From Bacteroidales bacterium (GTDB lineage: Bacteria; Bacteroidota; Bacteroidia; Bacteroidales; UBA7960): DNA of 7,214 nt. Shown here piece by piece: positions 1 to 7,119 of the stretch; the stretch's first letter is position 1; the number at the start of each line of letters is the position of its first letter. The position numbers and the translations under genes were made by a program. The stretch is from positions 1 through 7,214 of the forward strand of contig SLNU01000056.1 in the NCBI GenBank assembly GCA_007132865.1. Direction: 5' to 3'. The notes below the pieces were generated by a model. That model did no database searches. It saw nothing but the letters and a program-made list of their open reading frames with translations, and was not told where the DNA came from.

Positions 1-240
1 AAGCGGGATGCCATTGCCTTCTCGCTGAAAAAAAACGGCGAAACCGTCCAGCAAGGCTTATCGTCTGACATGATCCACTCGTTCGACCAGCTGATTGCCC
101 ACGTATCTAAATACGTGACCCTGAAGATCGGAGACCTGCTGTTTTCCGGAACCCCGGCGGGTGTGGGAAAGGTGGAGGCGGGAGACCGGCTGGAAGCCTT
201 CCTGGAAGAAGAAAAAATGCTCGATCTGGATATTCGCTAA
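1..240 (+). CDS. Fumarylacetoacetate hydrolase (FAH) family protein, C-terminal fragment
   Basis: Frame 1 is open from the first base to TAA at 238-240 and gives 79 residues; the start lies outside the window. The segment GDLLFSGTPAGVGKVEAGDR (residues 44-63 of the fragment) is the classic C-terminal signature of the FAH fold, with the GTPxGVG loop that helps form the active site. The preceding SSDMIHSFDQLIAHVSKYVT also fits this family. Bacteroidales carry a short single-domain version of about 200 residues that ends in the same way, so roughly the last 40% of the protein is seen here. Family members are metal-dependent hydrolases, decarboxylases or isomerases acting on beta-diketo or 2-oxo acids (fumarylpyruvate or oxaloacetate types). 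The metal-binding Glu/Asp residues lie upstream and cannot be checked, so the substrate is unknown. No hairpin with a T-run follows the stop. Confidence 0.9.
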   Translation, partial: KRDAIAFSLKKNGETVQQGLSSDMIHSFDQLIAHVSKYVTLKIGDLLFSGTPAGVGKVEAGDRLEAFLEEEKMLDLDIR

Positions 241-326
241 ACCTGGATCCATCTGAAGCTTTACGCGCGAAAGCGGACCGCAGACCAGAATAAAGAAATA
301 AAAAACATCAGAAATCTTTTTTACAA

Positions 327-1526
327 ATGAAACAAGGCCTGAAGATCATCCTGCGCTCCGGCAAGGACGATGCCGTAAGGCGCTTCCATCCCTGGATATT
401 CAGTGGGGCCATCAAGAAGATAGAGGGAAACCCTGCGGACGGCAAGCATGCCGAAGTGTTCTCTAACAAGAATGAATATCTGGGCTGCGGCATCTACCAG
501 GATGCCAGCATCGCAGTGCGCATCCTCGCCTTCGCCCCGGAAAGGCCCGAGAGCTTCGGGACCGAATTCTGGGTAGAAAAAATCCAGAGGGCAATGGAAA
601 TAAGGCGGGTAGCCCGACTGACCAGCGACCCGTCGACCAATGTATTCCGGCTGGTGCATGGGGAGGGGGACCACCTGCCGGGACTGATTATTGATGATTA
701 CGACGGCAACCTGGTGGTGCAGATCCATGCAATCGGACTGTACCGCTTCCTGGATGACATTGCCGCTGCCCTGCAAAGGGTTTATGGTGCACGGCTGAAG
801 AGCATTTATGACAAGAGCCGGGACACCCTGCCGAAAAGCTTCTGGCAGGAGCGCCAGCCACGAGGATTCCTGGTGGGAACCGCCAACGATATTGAGGTCC
901 TAGAGAACGGCCATCGCTTTCTGGTGGACATCGAGCAGGGCCAGAAGACGGGCTTCTTCATCGACCAAAGGGAAAACCGGCAATTGCTGACCCGTTATTG
1001 CCGTGACCGGAAAGTGCTGAATACTTTCTGCTATACGGGCGGGTTTTCGGTTTATGCACTGGCAGCCGGTGCCCGGGAGGTGCATTCGCTGGACAGTTCT
1101 GCAAGGGCCATGGAGATGACTGCCCGGAACGTGGAACTGAACTTCCCCGAGGCTCCTCCTCACCGGTGTATCACCTCAGACGCCAACCAATACCTGCACG
1201 CCAATACAGAGGAATACGACCTGATTGTGCTCGACCCCCCGGCATTTGCAAAACACACCCATGTGAAACACAATGCCGTGCAGGGCTATAAGCGCCTCAA
1301 CCTGGAAGCCATGAAAAAAATCCAACCGGGTGGCATTCTGTTTACCTTCAGCTGCTCCCAGGTCATTGACATGAACCTGTTCCGCTCCACCGTGATGGCG
1401 GCAGGCATCCTTGCCGGGCGCCAGCTGCGCCTCTTGCACCAGATGAGCCAGGGCCCCGACCACCCCGTAAACATGTTTCACCCGGAGGGGCATTACCTAA
1501 AAGGATTGGTGCTGATAGTGGATTGA
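327..1526 (+). CDS. rlmI: RlmI-like class I SAM-dependent 23S rRNA (cytosine-C5) methyltransferase
   Basis: The 399-residue product matches E. coli RlmI (396 residues) along its whole length as I recall that sequence. RlmI makes m5C at position 1962 of 23S rRNA, using SAM in the cytoplasm. An N-terminal PUA-like RNA-binding domain (about 1-75) holds HPWIFSGAI (21-29). A central domain has RLVHGEGDHLPGLIID (108-123). The Rossmann methyltransferase domain (about 190-399) shows GQKTGFFIDQREN (205-217), SAM-binding motif I LNTFCYTGGFSVYALAAGA (231-249), the acidic residue after strand 2 (LD, 255-256), motif IV VLDPPAFAK (301-309), FSCSQ (341-345) with the likely catalytic Cys343, and the end signature HPVNMFHPEGHYLKGL (379-394). 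The ATG at 327 aligns with the family N-terminus. There is no Shine-Dalgarno sequence; the leader is A/T-rich, as is usual in Bacteroidota. The 86-bp gap before it holds no TAnnTTTG box. Related paralogues modify other RNA bases, so the exact target is inferred. Confidence 0.9.
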   Translation: MKQGLKIILRSGKDDAVRRFHPWIFSGAIKKIEGNPADGKHAEVFSNKNEYLGCGIYQDASIAVRILAFAPERPESFGTEFWVEKIQRAMEIRRVARLTSDPSTNVFRLVHGEGDHLPGLIIDDYDGNLVVQIHAIGLYRFLDDIAAALQRVYGARLKSIYDKSRDTLPKSFWQERQPRGFLVGTANDIEVLENGHRFLVDIEQGQKTGFFIDQRENRQLLTRYCRDRKVLNTFCYTGGFSVYALAAGAREVHSLDSSARAMEMTARNVELNFPEAPPHRCITSDANQYLHANTEEYDLIVLDPPAFAKHTHVKHNAVQGYKRLNLEAMKKIQPGGILFTFSCSQVIDMNLFRSTVMAAGILAGRQLRLLHQMSQGPDHPVNMFHPEGHYLKGLVLIVD

Positions 1527-1564
1527 TTCATCATGCCTTCCATGGCCAATAAAACAAACATTGC

Positions 1565-2899
1565 ATGGTCCTAGCTGACGCTAATTACAAGAGCATCTGG
1601 CGCATCTCCTTGCCCATTATAGTCGGACTGGTGGCACAGAACCTGATGGTGGTAATCGATACCGCCTTTCTGGGCCGCCTGGGGGAAATCACGCTGGGGG
1701 CATCGGCCATCGGAGGTATCTTCTACCTCTGCCTGGTCATGCTTGGCTCCGGCTTTGCAGTGGGCACCCAGATCATGATCGGCCGACGCAACGGGCAGCG
1801 GAAATACCGCTCCATCGGCAGGATCGTCGACCACGCCGTGTACTTCATGCTTTTTCTGGCAGCCCTGGTATTCCTGCTGCTTAGCTTTGGCGCACCCCAA
1901 TTTTTGGGATGGTTTTTAAAGTCGGATGCCGTGCTGGGGGAAAGCCTGGTCTTCCTCAGCTACCGCCGCTTCGGCATCTTCTTCGGTTTTCTGAACCTCT
2001 CGTTCAGCGCATTTTACATCGGCACCACCCGCACCTTCATTCTTTCGGCAAGCACCATCCTGATGGCCCTGGTGAACATCGTACTGGACTACGCCCTGAT
2101 ATTCGGCCACTTTGGTTTCCCGCAAATGGGCATCGCCGGGGCGGCCCTGGCCACAAACATTGCCGAAGCGGTAACCTTTTTATTTTTCGTCGGATGGACC
2201 TGGAAAAAGGGTTATTTCCGGGCCTTCGGACTGTTCCGGTTCTGGAAGCCTCGCTGGAGACTATACAGGCCGCTGCTAAGGCTGGCCGTACCGGTCATGT
2301 TCCAGTTTTTCCTCTCTTTTGCGGCCTGGTTCGTCTTTTTTATGATCATTGAGCAGATCAGCGAAACCGCCCTGGCAGCATCCAACATCACCCGCAGTTT
2401 CTATATGCTGTTGATGATCCCGGTATGGGGACTCAGCTCAGCCACCAATACCATGGTCAGCAATCTGATCGGGCAGGGGAAAATGGACCAGGTCATCCCC
2501 CTGATCAAAAAAATGCTGCTAATCAGCGTGGGCTGCACCTTACTGGTCATCCAGGCGAACTTGTTTTTCCCGGCACAGATCGCCGGCTTTTTTACCGATG
2601 AAGCATACCTGGTGGAGGCCACCGTTCCGCTGCTATACGTGGTCAGCTTTGCCCTGATCGCTTTCTCGGTGGGGATGGTGGTGTTCAGCGGACTGTCAGG
2701 AACCGGGAAAACCATGGTCGCCCTCCGGATTGAGATTCTGTCCATCCTTTTTTACCTGGGATGCGCCTTCACCCTGGCGGTTGGGTTTGGCGCACCGGCA
2801 CCGGTGGTCTGGTTCGTGGAAGTGGTCTACTTTTCGCTACTCGGGCTGTTCTCCTACATTTACCTTCGCAAGGGCAGCTGGAAACTGCTGAATATTTAG
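1565..2899 (+). CDS. MATE family efflux transporter (DinF-like)
   Basis: The 444-residue, strongly hydrophobic protein has the usual length and twelve-helix pattern of MATE antiporters, inner-membrane pumps that export cationic drugs or metabolites in exchange for H+ or Na+. The first half holds SLPIIVGLVAQNLMVVIDTA (15-34), FLGRLGEITLGASAIGG (35-51) and the family hallmark NIVLDYALIFGHFGFPQMGI (171-190) followed by AGAALAT. The second half repeats the architecture, with SSATNTMVSNLIGQGK (291-306). Asp32, Asn171 and Asp175 have the same mutual spacing as the cation-coupling residues Asp41, Asn180 and Asp184 of the DinF-type Pyrococcus MATE, as I recall them; this suggests a DinF-like pump with intact coupling. 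The substrate cannot be told. The ATG at 1565 directly precedes the N-terminal segment typical of the family; ATGs at 1533 and 1542 are in another frame. With only 38 bp after rlmI and no promoter or terminator seen between, the two genes are probably co-transcribed. Confidence 0.93.
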   Translation: MVLADANYKSIWRISLPIIVGLVAQNLMVVIDTAFLGRLGEITLGASAIGGIFYLCLVMLGSGFAVGTQIMIGRRNGQRKYRSIGRIVDHAVYFMLFLAALVFLLLSFGAPQFLGWFLKSDAVLGESLVFLSYRRFGIFFGFLNLSFSAFYIGTTRTFILSASTILMALVNIVLDYALIFGHFGFPQMGIAGAALATNIAEAVTFLFFVGWTWKKGYFRAFGLFRFWKPRWRLYRPLLRLAVPVMFQFFLSFAAWFVFFMIIEQISETALAASNITRSFYMLLMIPVWGLSSATNTMVSNLIGQGKMDQVIPLIKKMLLISVGCTLLVIQANLFFPAQIAGFFTDEAYLVEATVPLLYVVSFALIAFSVGMVVFSGLSGTGKTMVALRIEILSILFYLGCAFTLAVGFGAPAPVVWFVEVVYFSLLGLFSYIYLRKGSWKLLNI

Positions 2900-2906
2900 G
2901 GTCGGG
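2894..2906. repeat. Direct repeat, copy 1
   Basis: ATTTAGGGTCGGG matches ATTTGGGGTCGGG at 2976-2988 in 12 of 13 positions, 82 bp apart. This copy overlaps the TAG stop of the MATE gene (2897-2899) and ends 24 bp before the -7 box at 2931. A pair like this around a promoter could be binding sites for a regulator, but two copies alone are weak evidence. Confidence 0.4.
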
Positions 2907-2922
2907 TACAGGTAATTGCCCC

Positions 2923-2938
2923 CAAAATGATAATTTTG
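2923..2938. promoter_or_regulatory. Inverted repeat over the -7 box (possible operator)
   Basis: CAAAAT (2923-2928) and ATTTTG (2933-2938) are perfect reverse complements around a GATA spacer. The right arm and spacer contain the whole -7 box. A dimeric repressor binding here would block RNA polymerase. Part of the symmetry may be chance in A/T-rich promoter DNA. No regulator gene is in view. Confidence 0.3.
2931..2938 (+). promoter_or_regulatory. Bacteroidota-type -7 promoter box for the GH3/serine hydrolase gene
   Basis: TAATTTTG fits the TAnnTTTG consensus read by the primary sigma factor of Bacteroidota (sigma-ABfr) and is followed by CA, as is common in that phylum. Transcription would start near 2943-2947, leaving a leader of about 80 nt before the GTG at 3027. 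A -33 TTG-type box is not clear at the usual 19-21 bp distance; the TTG at 2916-2918 is too close. This promoter would drive the fusion gene and the membrane protein after it. Confidence 0.6.
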
Positions 2939-2975
2939 CATCTGGCTGAATATCCCGCTCCAATTTTCGTTATTG

Positions 2976-2988
2976 ATTTGGGGTCGGG
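2976..2988. repeat. Direct repeat, copy 2
   Basis: ATTTGGGGTCGGG is the second copy of the 13-nt repeat (first copy at 2894-2906, one mismatch). It lies in the presumed leader of the fusion gene, 38 bp upstream of the GTG start, and abuts a 10-bp palindrome that begins at 2989. Confidence 0.4.
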
Positions 2989-2998
2989 ACTGGCCAGT
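2989..2998. promoter_or_regulatory. Perfect 10-bp palindrome in the leader of the fusion gene
   Basis: ACTGGCCAGT is its own reverse complement, sits directly against the second direct repeat and ends 28 bp before the start codon. It could be part of a regulator site together with the repeat. With no loop it is unlikely to act as an RNA hairpin. Length is modest, so chance is not excluded. Confidence 0.25.
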
Positions 2999-3026
2999 TA
3001 TGAACCACAAATAATTAAAGACTCTT

Positions 3027-6000
3027 GTGAGAATATATACCGCTGCCCTTTCCATATTCCTGATTTCCATTACACTGCTGCTGGCTTCATTTACCGGTAT
3101 CCACGGGCATCGGACTTCTGATGCCGCCGCGGTGTCACAGCCTCATGAACCCCCGGTAGAACCATTGGAAGACCAGGCTGGTGAAATAGCCAGTCCGATT
3201 TCTGAGGCGACAGAAAAGACCCAGGCCCGCTTGCTGCAGGACTATTCCACCCACTGGGTGGATTCGGTCTATGCCAGCCTTACCATGGATCAGCGGATCG
3301 CCCAATTACTGATGATACGGGTGCATACGGACCAGGACCAGGCCTATTATGACCGCAAGGTGCAGGAGGTTGCCCGGCACAACATCGGCGGGGTGGCTTT
3401 TTTCAGGGGCGGTCCCGCAAGGCAGGCACAGCTTACAAACCGCCTGCAGCAGGCTGCCGCCACACCCCTGCTCATTGCCATGGATGCGGAATGGGGACTG
3501 GCGATGCGGCTCGACAGCACCATCAGTTTTCCGCGGCAGATGACCCTGGGTGCAATCCAGGATGAGGCAATGATTTACATGATGGGGCTTGAAGTCGGAC
3601 GGCAACTGAATCGAATGGGGGTCCACATGAACTTCGCCCCTGTAATCGATGTAAACAACAACCAGGCCAACCCGGTGATTAATTTCCGGGCCTTTGGAGA
3701 GGACCGTAAACAGGTCGCCCGCCGGGGAGCCGCCTATATGAAGGGGATGCAGGACATGGGCATCCTGGCCTGTGCAAAGCACTTTCCCGGGCATGGGGAC
3801 ACGGACGCAGACTCCCACTATACCTTGCCGCTGCTAAACCATTCTCCCCACGAAATCGACTCTATCCATTTGTATCCGTTTAAGGAACTCATCCGGCAGG
3901 GCTTACACTCTGTGATGATCGCCCATCTTCAGATCCCGGCCCTGGAGCCGGAAAGGAATCTGGCCTCGACCCTTTCTGAAAATATCGTTAGCGGACTCCT
4001 GGTGCAGGAGATGGGGTTTGGCGGACTGGTGGTGACTGATGCGCTGGACATGCGTGGAGTCAGCGACTATTTCCAGCCGGGAGAACTGGAACTGCGAGCC
4101 CTGATGGCCGGCAACGACATCCTGCTGCTTCCCGAAAATGTACCTGCCGCCATTGCCAGCATCCGCAGGGCCGTGGAGCAGGGAATCATCCCTGAAGAGA
4201 TTGTGAACATGAGGTGTCGGAAAATCCTGTATTACAAGGAGAAAGCTGGATTGAAAAATGGGGGAATGGTGGACTTGAAAAAGCTCATTGAGGACCTTAA
4301 CCCGCCGCGTGCGCACTTGCTGAACAAGCAACTTGCCGAAGCTGCAGTTACCCTGGTAAAGAACCACCATGAACTGCTGCCCGTTAAGCCACCTTATTCC
4401 AATTCCGTGGCCTCACTGGCCATTGGTGCGGGTCCAGGCGGTGCTTTCCAGTCCATGCTTGGAAATTACACAGATATTCCGGCCTTTACGATCCCCAAGG
4501 AGCATGGTCAGGAACAGGCAAGCAGGATGATCCGAAACCTGGACCCATATGAGCTGGTCATCATCTCCGTCCACAACAACAGCATGTTCCAGACGAGGCA
4601 ATACGGCATTGATGCACGCACGGTCAGCCTGGTGCGCGCAATAGCAAAAAACAAAAGGGTGGTACTGGCCCTTTTTGCCAACCCCTACAGCCTGGATTTA
4701 TTTAAAGACGCCATAGAAGATACGGACGCCATTCTGGTTGCCTACCAGGAAGGGCGGCATTTTGAGGAAGCAGCCGCACAGATTATATTCGGGGGCATAC
4801 AGGCCAGGGGCATGCTTCCGGTAAGTATTTCCCCTTACTTTCCTGCCGGGACGGGGCTGGTTACGCCCGAAAAGTTCCGGATCGGCTTTGGAGACCCGGA
4901 AGATGTGGGGATGGACAGCCGGATGCTGCAAAAAGTGGACAGCATTGTGCATGACGGACTGGCTGCAGGGGCATATCCGGGCTGCCAGTTAGTGCTGATA
5001 AAGGACGGCATGGTGATCTACAACAAGGCCTTCGGCCACCATACCTATGACAAGCGACGGCCGGTCCGCACATCAGACATCTATGACCTGGCCTCTGTCA
5101 CAAAAATCGCAGCCACCACGGCAGCAATCATGCAGCTCTCTGAGAGGGGGATGATAGACATGGACGGCACACTGGGAGACTACCTGCCATGGTTGAAGGG
5201 GAGCGACAAGGAAAAGCTGGTTTTGCGGGAGGTCATGGCCCACCAGGCCAGGCTGGCATCATGGATACCCTTTTTCAGGGAGACCTTGCCGGCCAGTGGC
5301 AAGGAGGGACCCAGTGTTTACAGCCGGCTGGTATCCGGGGATTTCCCCGTGGAGGTGGCCCGAAATATGTATATCCACAGGGATTACCGTGATACAATAT
5401 TTTCACGCATCCTGCATTCCCCCTTACGGAACCGGAACGACTACCTTTACAGTGACCTGGGTTTTATTTTGCTGGCAGAGCTCGTTGAGCAGGTCAGCGG
5501 GTTATCGCTGGACCGGTATGCAGAACTGGCTTTTTATGGTCCGATGGGCTTGCGCACCATGCGTTTCAAACCCCTGGAACATTTTCCCGGTGAAAGGATT
5601 GTCCCTTCCGAAAACGACAAAGCATTCAGGAATCAGGTTATCCAAGGATATGTGAACGACCCTGGCGCTGCCATGCTGGGCGGGGTGGCAGGGCATGCCG
5701 GACTTTTCTCCAATGCGCTGGACCTGGGCATCCTGATGCAGATGTTTCTGCAAAAGGGGGAGTATGGCGGCAGGCAGTATTTCCATGAACTCACCGTCAG
5801 GGAGTTCACCCGCGTGCAATACGGCAGCAGCAAAAACCGCAGGGGGCTGGGGTTTGACAAGCCCCAGCTGAAACGCAATGAACCCGGACCAGCATGCAAG
5901 AGCGCCTCCGCATCGAGCTACGGGCATTCCGGGTTTACGGGTACTTATACCTGGGTGGACCCGGAAGTTGACCTGGTGTACGTTTTCCTGTCGAACCGAA

Positions 6001-6101
6001 CCTATCCCGACCAATCCAACCGTAAAATCATACAAAGGGACATCCGTACCAACATCCATCAGGCCGTGTATGATGCAATAAAAACACCGTTTAGTTATTA
6101 A
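3027..6101 (+). CDS. Exported fusion: GH3 beta-N-acetylhexosaminidase (NagZ-type) plus beta-lactamase-fold serine hydrolase
   Basis: The 1024-residue protein starts at GTG: an in-frame TAA lies at 3012-3014, and only this start keeps the signal sequence (about 4-24; no lipobox Cys, so Sec-exported or membrane-anchored). A Pro/Glu-rich linker (about 30-65) follows. The GH3 N-domain (about 80-405) has AMDAEWGLAMRL (151-162), NFAPVIDVN (202-210), KHFPGHGDTDADSH (251-264), which contains the NagZ Asp262/His264 acid-base dyad, and VVTDALDMRG (335-344) with nucleophile Asp338. A GH3 C-domain (about 430-605) begins at AAVTLVKNHHELLPV. The serine hydrolase domain (about 620-1020) has SVTK (690-693: Ser690, Lys693), YSD (808-810) and HSGFTG (967-972). 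All key residues of both enzymes are present. NagZ enzymes release GlcNAc from muropeptides. In Bacillus subtilis a separate NagZ and a PF00144 amidase, AmiE, act together in muropeptide rescue, and their summed length is close to this fusion. The amidase role here is inferred; esterase or DD-peptidase activity is possible. Such fusions are common in Bacteroidota. Confidence 0.92.
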   Translation: MRIYTAALSIFLISITLLLASFTGIHGHRTSDAAAVSQPHEPPVEPLEDQAGEIASPISEATEKTQARLLQDYSTHWVDSVYASLTMDQRIAQLLMIRVHTDQDQAYYDRKVQEVARHNIGGVAFFRGGPARQAQLTNRLQQAAATPLLIAMDAEWGLAMRLDSTISFPRQMTLGAIQDEAMIYMMGLEVGRQLNRMGVHMNFAPVIDVNNNQANPVINFRAFGEDRKQVARRGAAYMKGMQDMGILACAKHFPGHGDTDADSHYTLPLLNHSPHEIDSIHLYPFKELIRQGLHSVMIAHLQIPALEPERNLASTLSENIVSGLLVQEMGFGGLVVTDALDMRGVSDYFQPGELELRALMAGNDILLLPENVPAAIASIRRAVEQGIIPEEIVNMRCRKILYYKEKAGLKNGGMVDLKKLIEDLNPPRAHLLNKQLAEAAVTLVKNHHELLPVKPPYSNSVASLAIGAGPGGAFQSMLGNYTDIPAFTIPKEHGQEQASRMIRNLDPYELVIISVHNNSMFQTRQYGIDARTVSLVRAIAKNKRVVLALFANPYSLDLFKDAIEDTDAILVAYQEGRHFEEAAAQIIFGGIQARGMLPVSISPYFPAGTGLVTPEKFRIGFGDPEDVGMDSRMLQKVDSIVHDGLAAGAYPGCQLVLIKDGMVIYNKAFGHHTYDKRRPVRTSDIYDLASVTKIAATTAAIMQLSERGMIDMDGTLGDYLPWLKGSDKEKLVLREVMAHQARLASWIPFFRETLPASGKEGPSVYSRLVSGDFPVEVARNMYIHRDYRDTIFSRILHSPLRNRNDYLYSDLGFILLAELVEQVSGLSLDRYAELAFYGPMGLRTMRFKPLEHFPGERIVPSENDKAFRNQVIQGYVNDPGAAMLGGVAGHAGLFSNALDLGILMQMFLQKGEYGGRQYFHELTVREFTRVQYGSSKNRRGLGFDKPQLKRNEPGPACKSASASSYGHSGFTGTYTWVDPEVDLVYVFLSNRTYPDQSNRKIIQRDIRTNIHQAVYDAIKTPFSY

Positions 6102-6114
6102 CCAATTATCTGAA

Positions 6115-6975
6115 ATGAAAACTGTATTACTCTGGATCCTGGCCATCGTGCTAACCGTGGGAAGTGCAATTTATCAACGCCGGACGGGTCCCACCCACCC
6201 GTTCCGGGGCAAGGTGGAGATCGGCAACACCGAGGTTTCCTTCCGGCTATTGCGTTCCTTCCCCATGCCTTTTGACGCCCCTATCCGCGTGACCGTTGAA
6301 GACAGAGACATTAAAGGGTTTTACCGGTTCAAACGTTTTCCCAGCTTTGATCAGTGGGAGGAGCGTCAAATGGAGCGTGAGGACGACAAGCTGGTGGCTT
6401 ATATCCCGCAGCAGCCAGCCGCCGGGAAGGTGAAATACCAGATCTTTCTGCAAAAGGGACTGGAGGCCGTTGCGCTGAGCGAAGAACCCATCATCATTCG
6501 GTTCCGTGACAGCGTGCCGGCCTGGGCCATAATCCCCCATATTCTTTTCATGTTCGTGGCCATGCTGCTAAGTACCAGGGCCGGACTGGCGGCTATATTC
6601 AAAGAACGGACCTTCGGACTGACCTTATGGACCTTTGTGACATTGGTTGTTGGCGGACTGATTCTGGGGCCCATCGTGCAGAAATACGCTTTCGGTGATT
6701 ACTGGACCGGATGGCCGTTCGGGACAGACCTGACGGACAACAAAACGGCCGTGGCTTTCCTTTTCTGGCTGATCGCGCTGATCATAACCTGGAAGAAGCC
6801 CTATCACCGCACCTGGGTGCTTGTCGCATCGGTCGTTTTGCTGCTGGTGTATTTTATTCCCCACAGCCTCCTGGGATCAGAGATAGACTGGACGGAGGAT
6901 GGTGCGGAAGAGATCTACCAGACAGCCAGACTCGTGGCCGGCAGGTACTTTCCAGCGGGAGCCGGTATTTTTTAA
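6115..6975 (+). CDS. Five-helix membrane protein with an extracytoplasmic domain, function unknown
   Basis: I do not recognise a characterised family. The 286-residue protein has an N-terminal helix (about 3-20), then a soluble stretch (21-133) rich in short beta-like segments such as GKVEIGNTEVSFRLLRSF (32-49), PIRVTVEDRD (56-65) and KVKYQIFLQ (105-113), which suggests a small beta-sandwich outside the cytoplasm. Four helices follow (about 136-153, 168-188, 211-226, 232-250), then a short polar tail. Between helices 3 and 4 is FGDYWTGWPFGTDLTDNKTA (193-212), rich in aromatic, Gly and polar residues and likely to be a conserved functional loop. His142, His231 and His250 are in or near helices, but nothing proves metal or haem binding. 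The ATG lies 13 bp after the fusion gene stop with no terminator between, so the two are almost certainly co-transcribed. A link to envelope or cell-wall metabolism is suggested by context only. Confidence 0.85.
   Translation: MKTVLLWILAIVLTVGSAIYQRRTGPTHPFRGKVEIGNTEVSFRLLRSFPMPFDAPIRVTVEDRDIKGFYRFKRFPSFDQWEERQMEREDDKLVAYIPQQPAAGKVKYQIFLQKGLEAVALSEEPIIIRFRDSVPAWAIIPHILFMFVAMLLSTRAGLAAIFKERTFGLTLWTFVTLVVGGLILGPIVQKYAFGDYWTGWPFGTDLTDNKTAVAFLFWLIALIITWKKPYHRTWVLVASVVLLLVYFIPHSLLGSEIDWTEDGAEEIYQTARLVAGRYFPAGAGIF
6937..6973 (+). terminator. Possible intrinsic terminator at the end of the membrane-protein gene
   Basis: CCGGC (6938-6942) pairs with GCCGG (6961-6965), with an added G-U pair (6937/6966). 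The loop is 18 nt, and a run of six T (6968-6973) follows. It overlaps the last codons and the TAA stop. The short stem and long loop make it a moderate candidate, but its place between this gene and the parA promoter is what a unit boundary would need. Confidence 0.4.
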
Positions 6976-6983
6976 TAAAAAGA

Positions 6984-7014
6984 TGGGCAATCGCCTGCAG
7001 AAGTCGTAAATTTG
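6984..7014 (+). promoter_or_regulatory. Bacteroidota-type promoter for parA
   Basis: TAAATTTG (7007-7014) is a full match to the TAnnTTTG -7 consensus. TGGG at 6984-6987 is a partial match to the TTTG-like -33 box with a 19-bp spacer. Transcription would start near 7019-7023, giving a leader of about 100 nt before the ATG at 7120. Confidence 0.6.
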
Positions 7015-7020
7015 CTGTTT

Positions 7021-7038
7021 TGCGCGGGATGCTGCGCA
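7021..7038 (+). other. Small hairpin at the start of the parA leader
   Basis: TGCGC (7021-7025) pairs with GCGCA (7034-7038) around an 8-nt loop, right at the predicted 5' end of the transcript. It might protect the mRNA end or be incidental. No T-run follows, so it is not a terminator. The rest of the 144-bp gap shows nothing else. Confidence 0.25.
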
Positions 7039-7119
7039 GGAAAATTGATACATACCGACATTGGGGTTCTCCCGCATTCGGAGACAGATAAAGAACCAAA
7101 AACACCTTGAATAGTTTTT

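Noticed and set aside
241..326. 86-bp gap searched for a terminator of the FAH gene and a promoter for rlmI
   Set aside because: Only a three-base stem around GAAA near 266-275 and A/T-rich DNA before the ATG were found; no TAnnTTTG box and no T-run after a stem.
1909..2352. 147-codon + strand frame inside the MATE gene
   Set aside because: It is out of frame with the clear transporter sequence and is rich in Pro, Arg, Gly and His, as is typical of a shifted reading.
2874..2890. Weak hairpin (CAGC/GCTG) at the end of the MATE gene
   Set aside because: A four-base stem with no T-run after it; not credible as a terminator.
3306..3818. 170-codon open frame on the minus strand
   Set aside because: It is antisense to the GH3 catalytic domain and has no family signature; a by-product of G+C-rich codon use.
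5502..6146. 214-codon open frame on the minus strand
   Set aside because: It lies opposite the serine hydrolase domain, whose catalytic motifs are plainly encoded on the + strand. The antisense product shows no recognisable motif or domain.
6711..7091. 126-codon + strand frame across the end of the membrane-protein gene and into the gap
   Set aside because: It overlaps the real gene in another frame and runs through the parA promoter. No recognisable domain.
7012..7110. Possible leader peptide of 32 codons from TTG, ending 9 nt before parA
   Set aside because: Its start lies inside the -7 box, upstream of the expected transcript start, and no ribosome site is seen.
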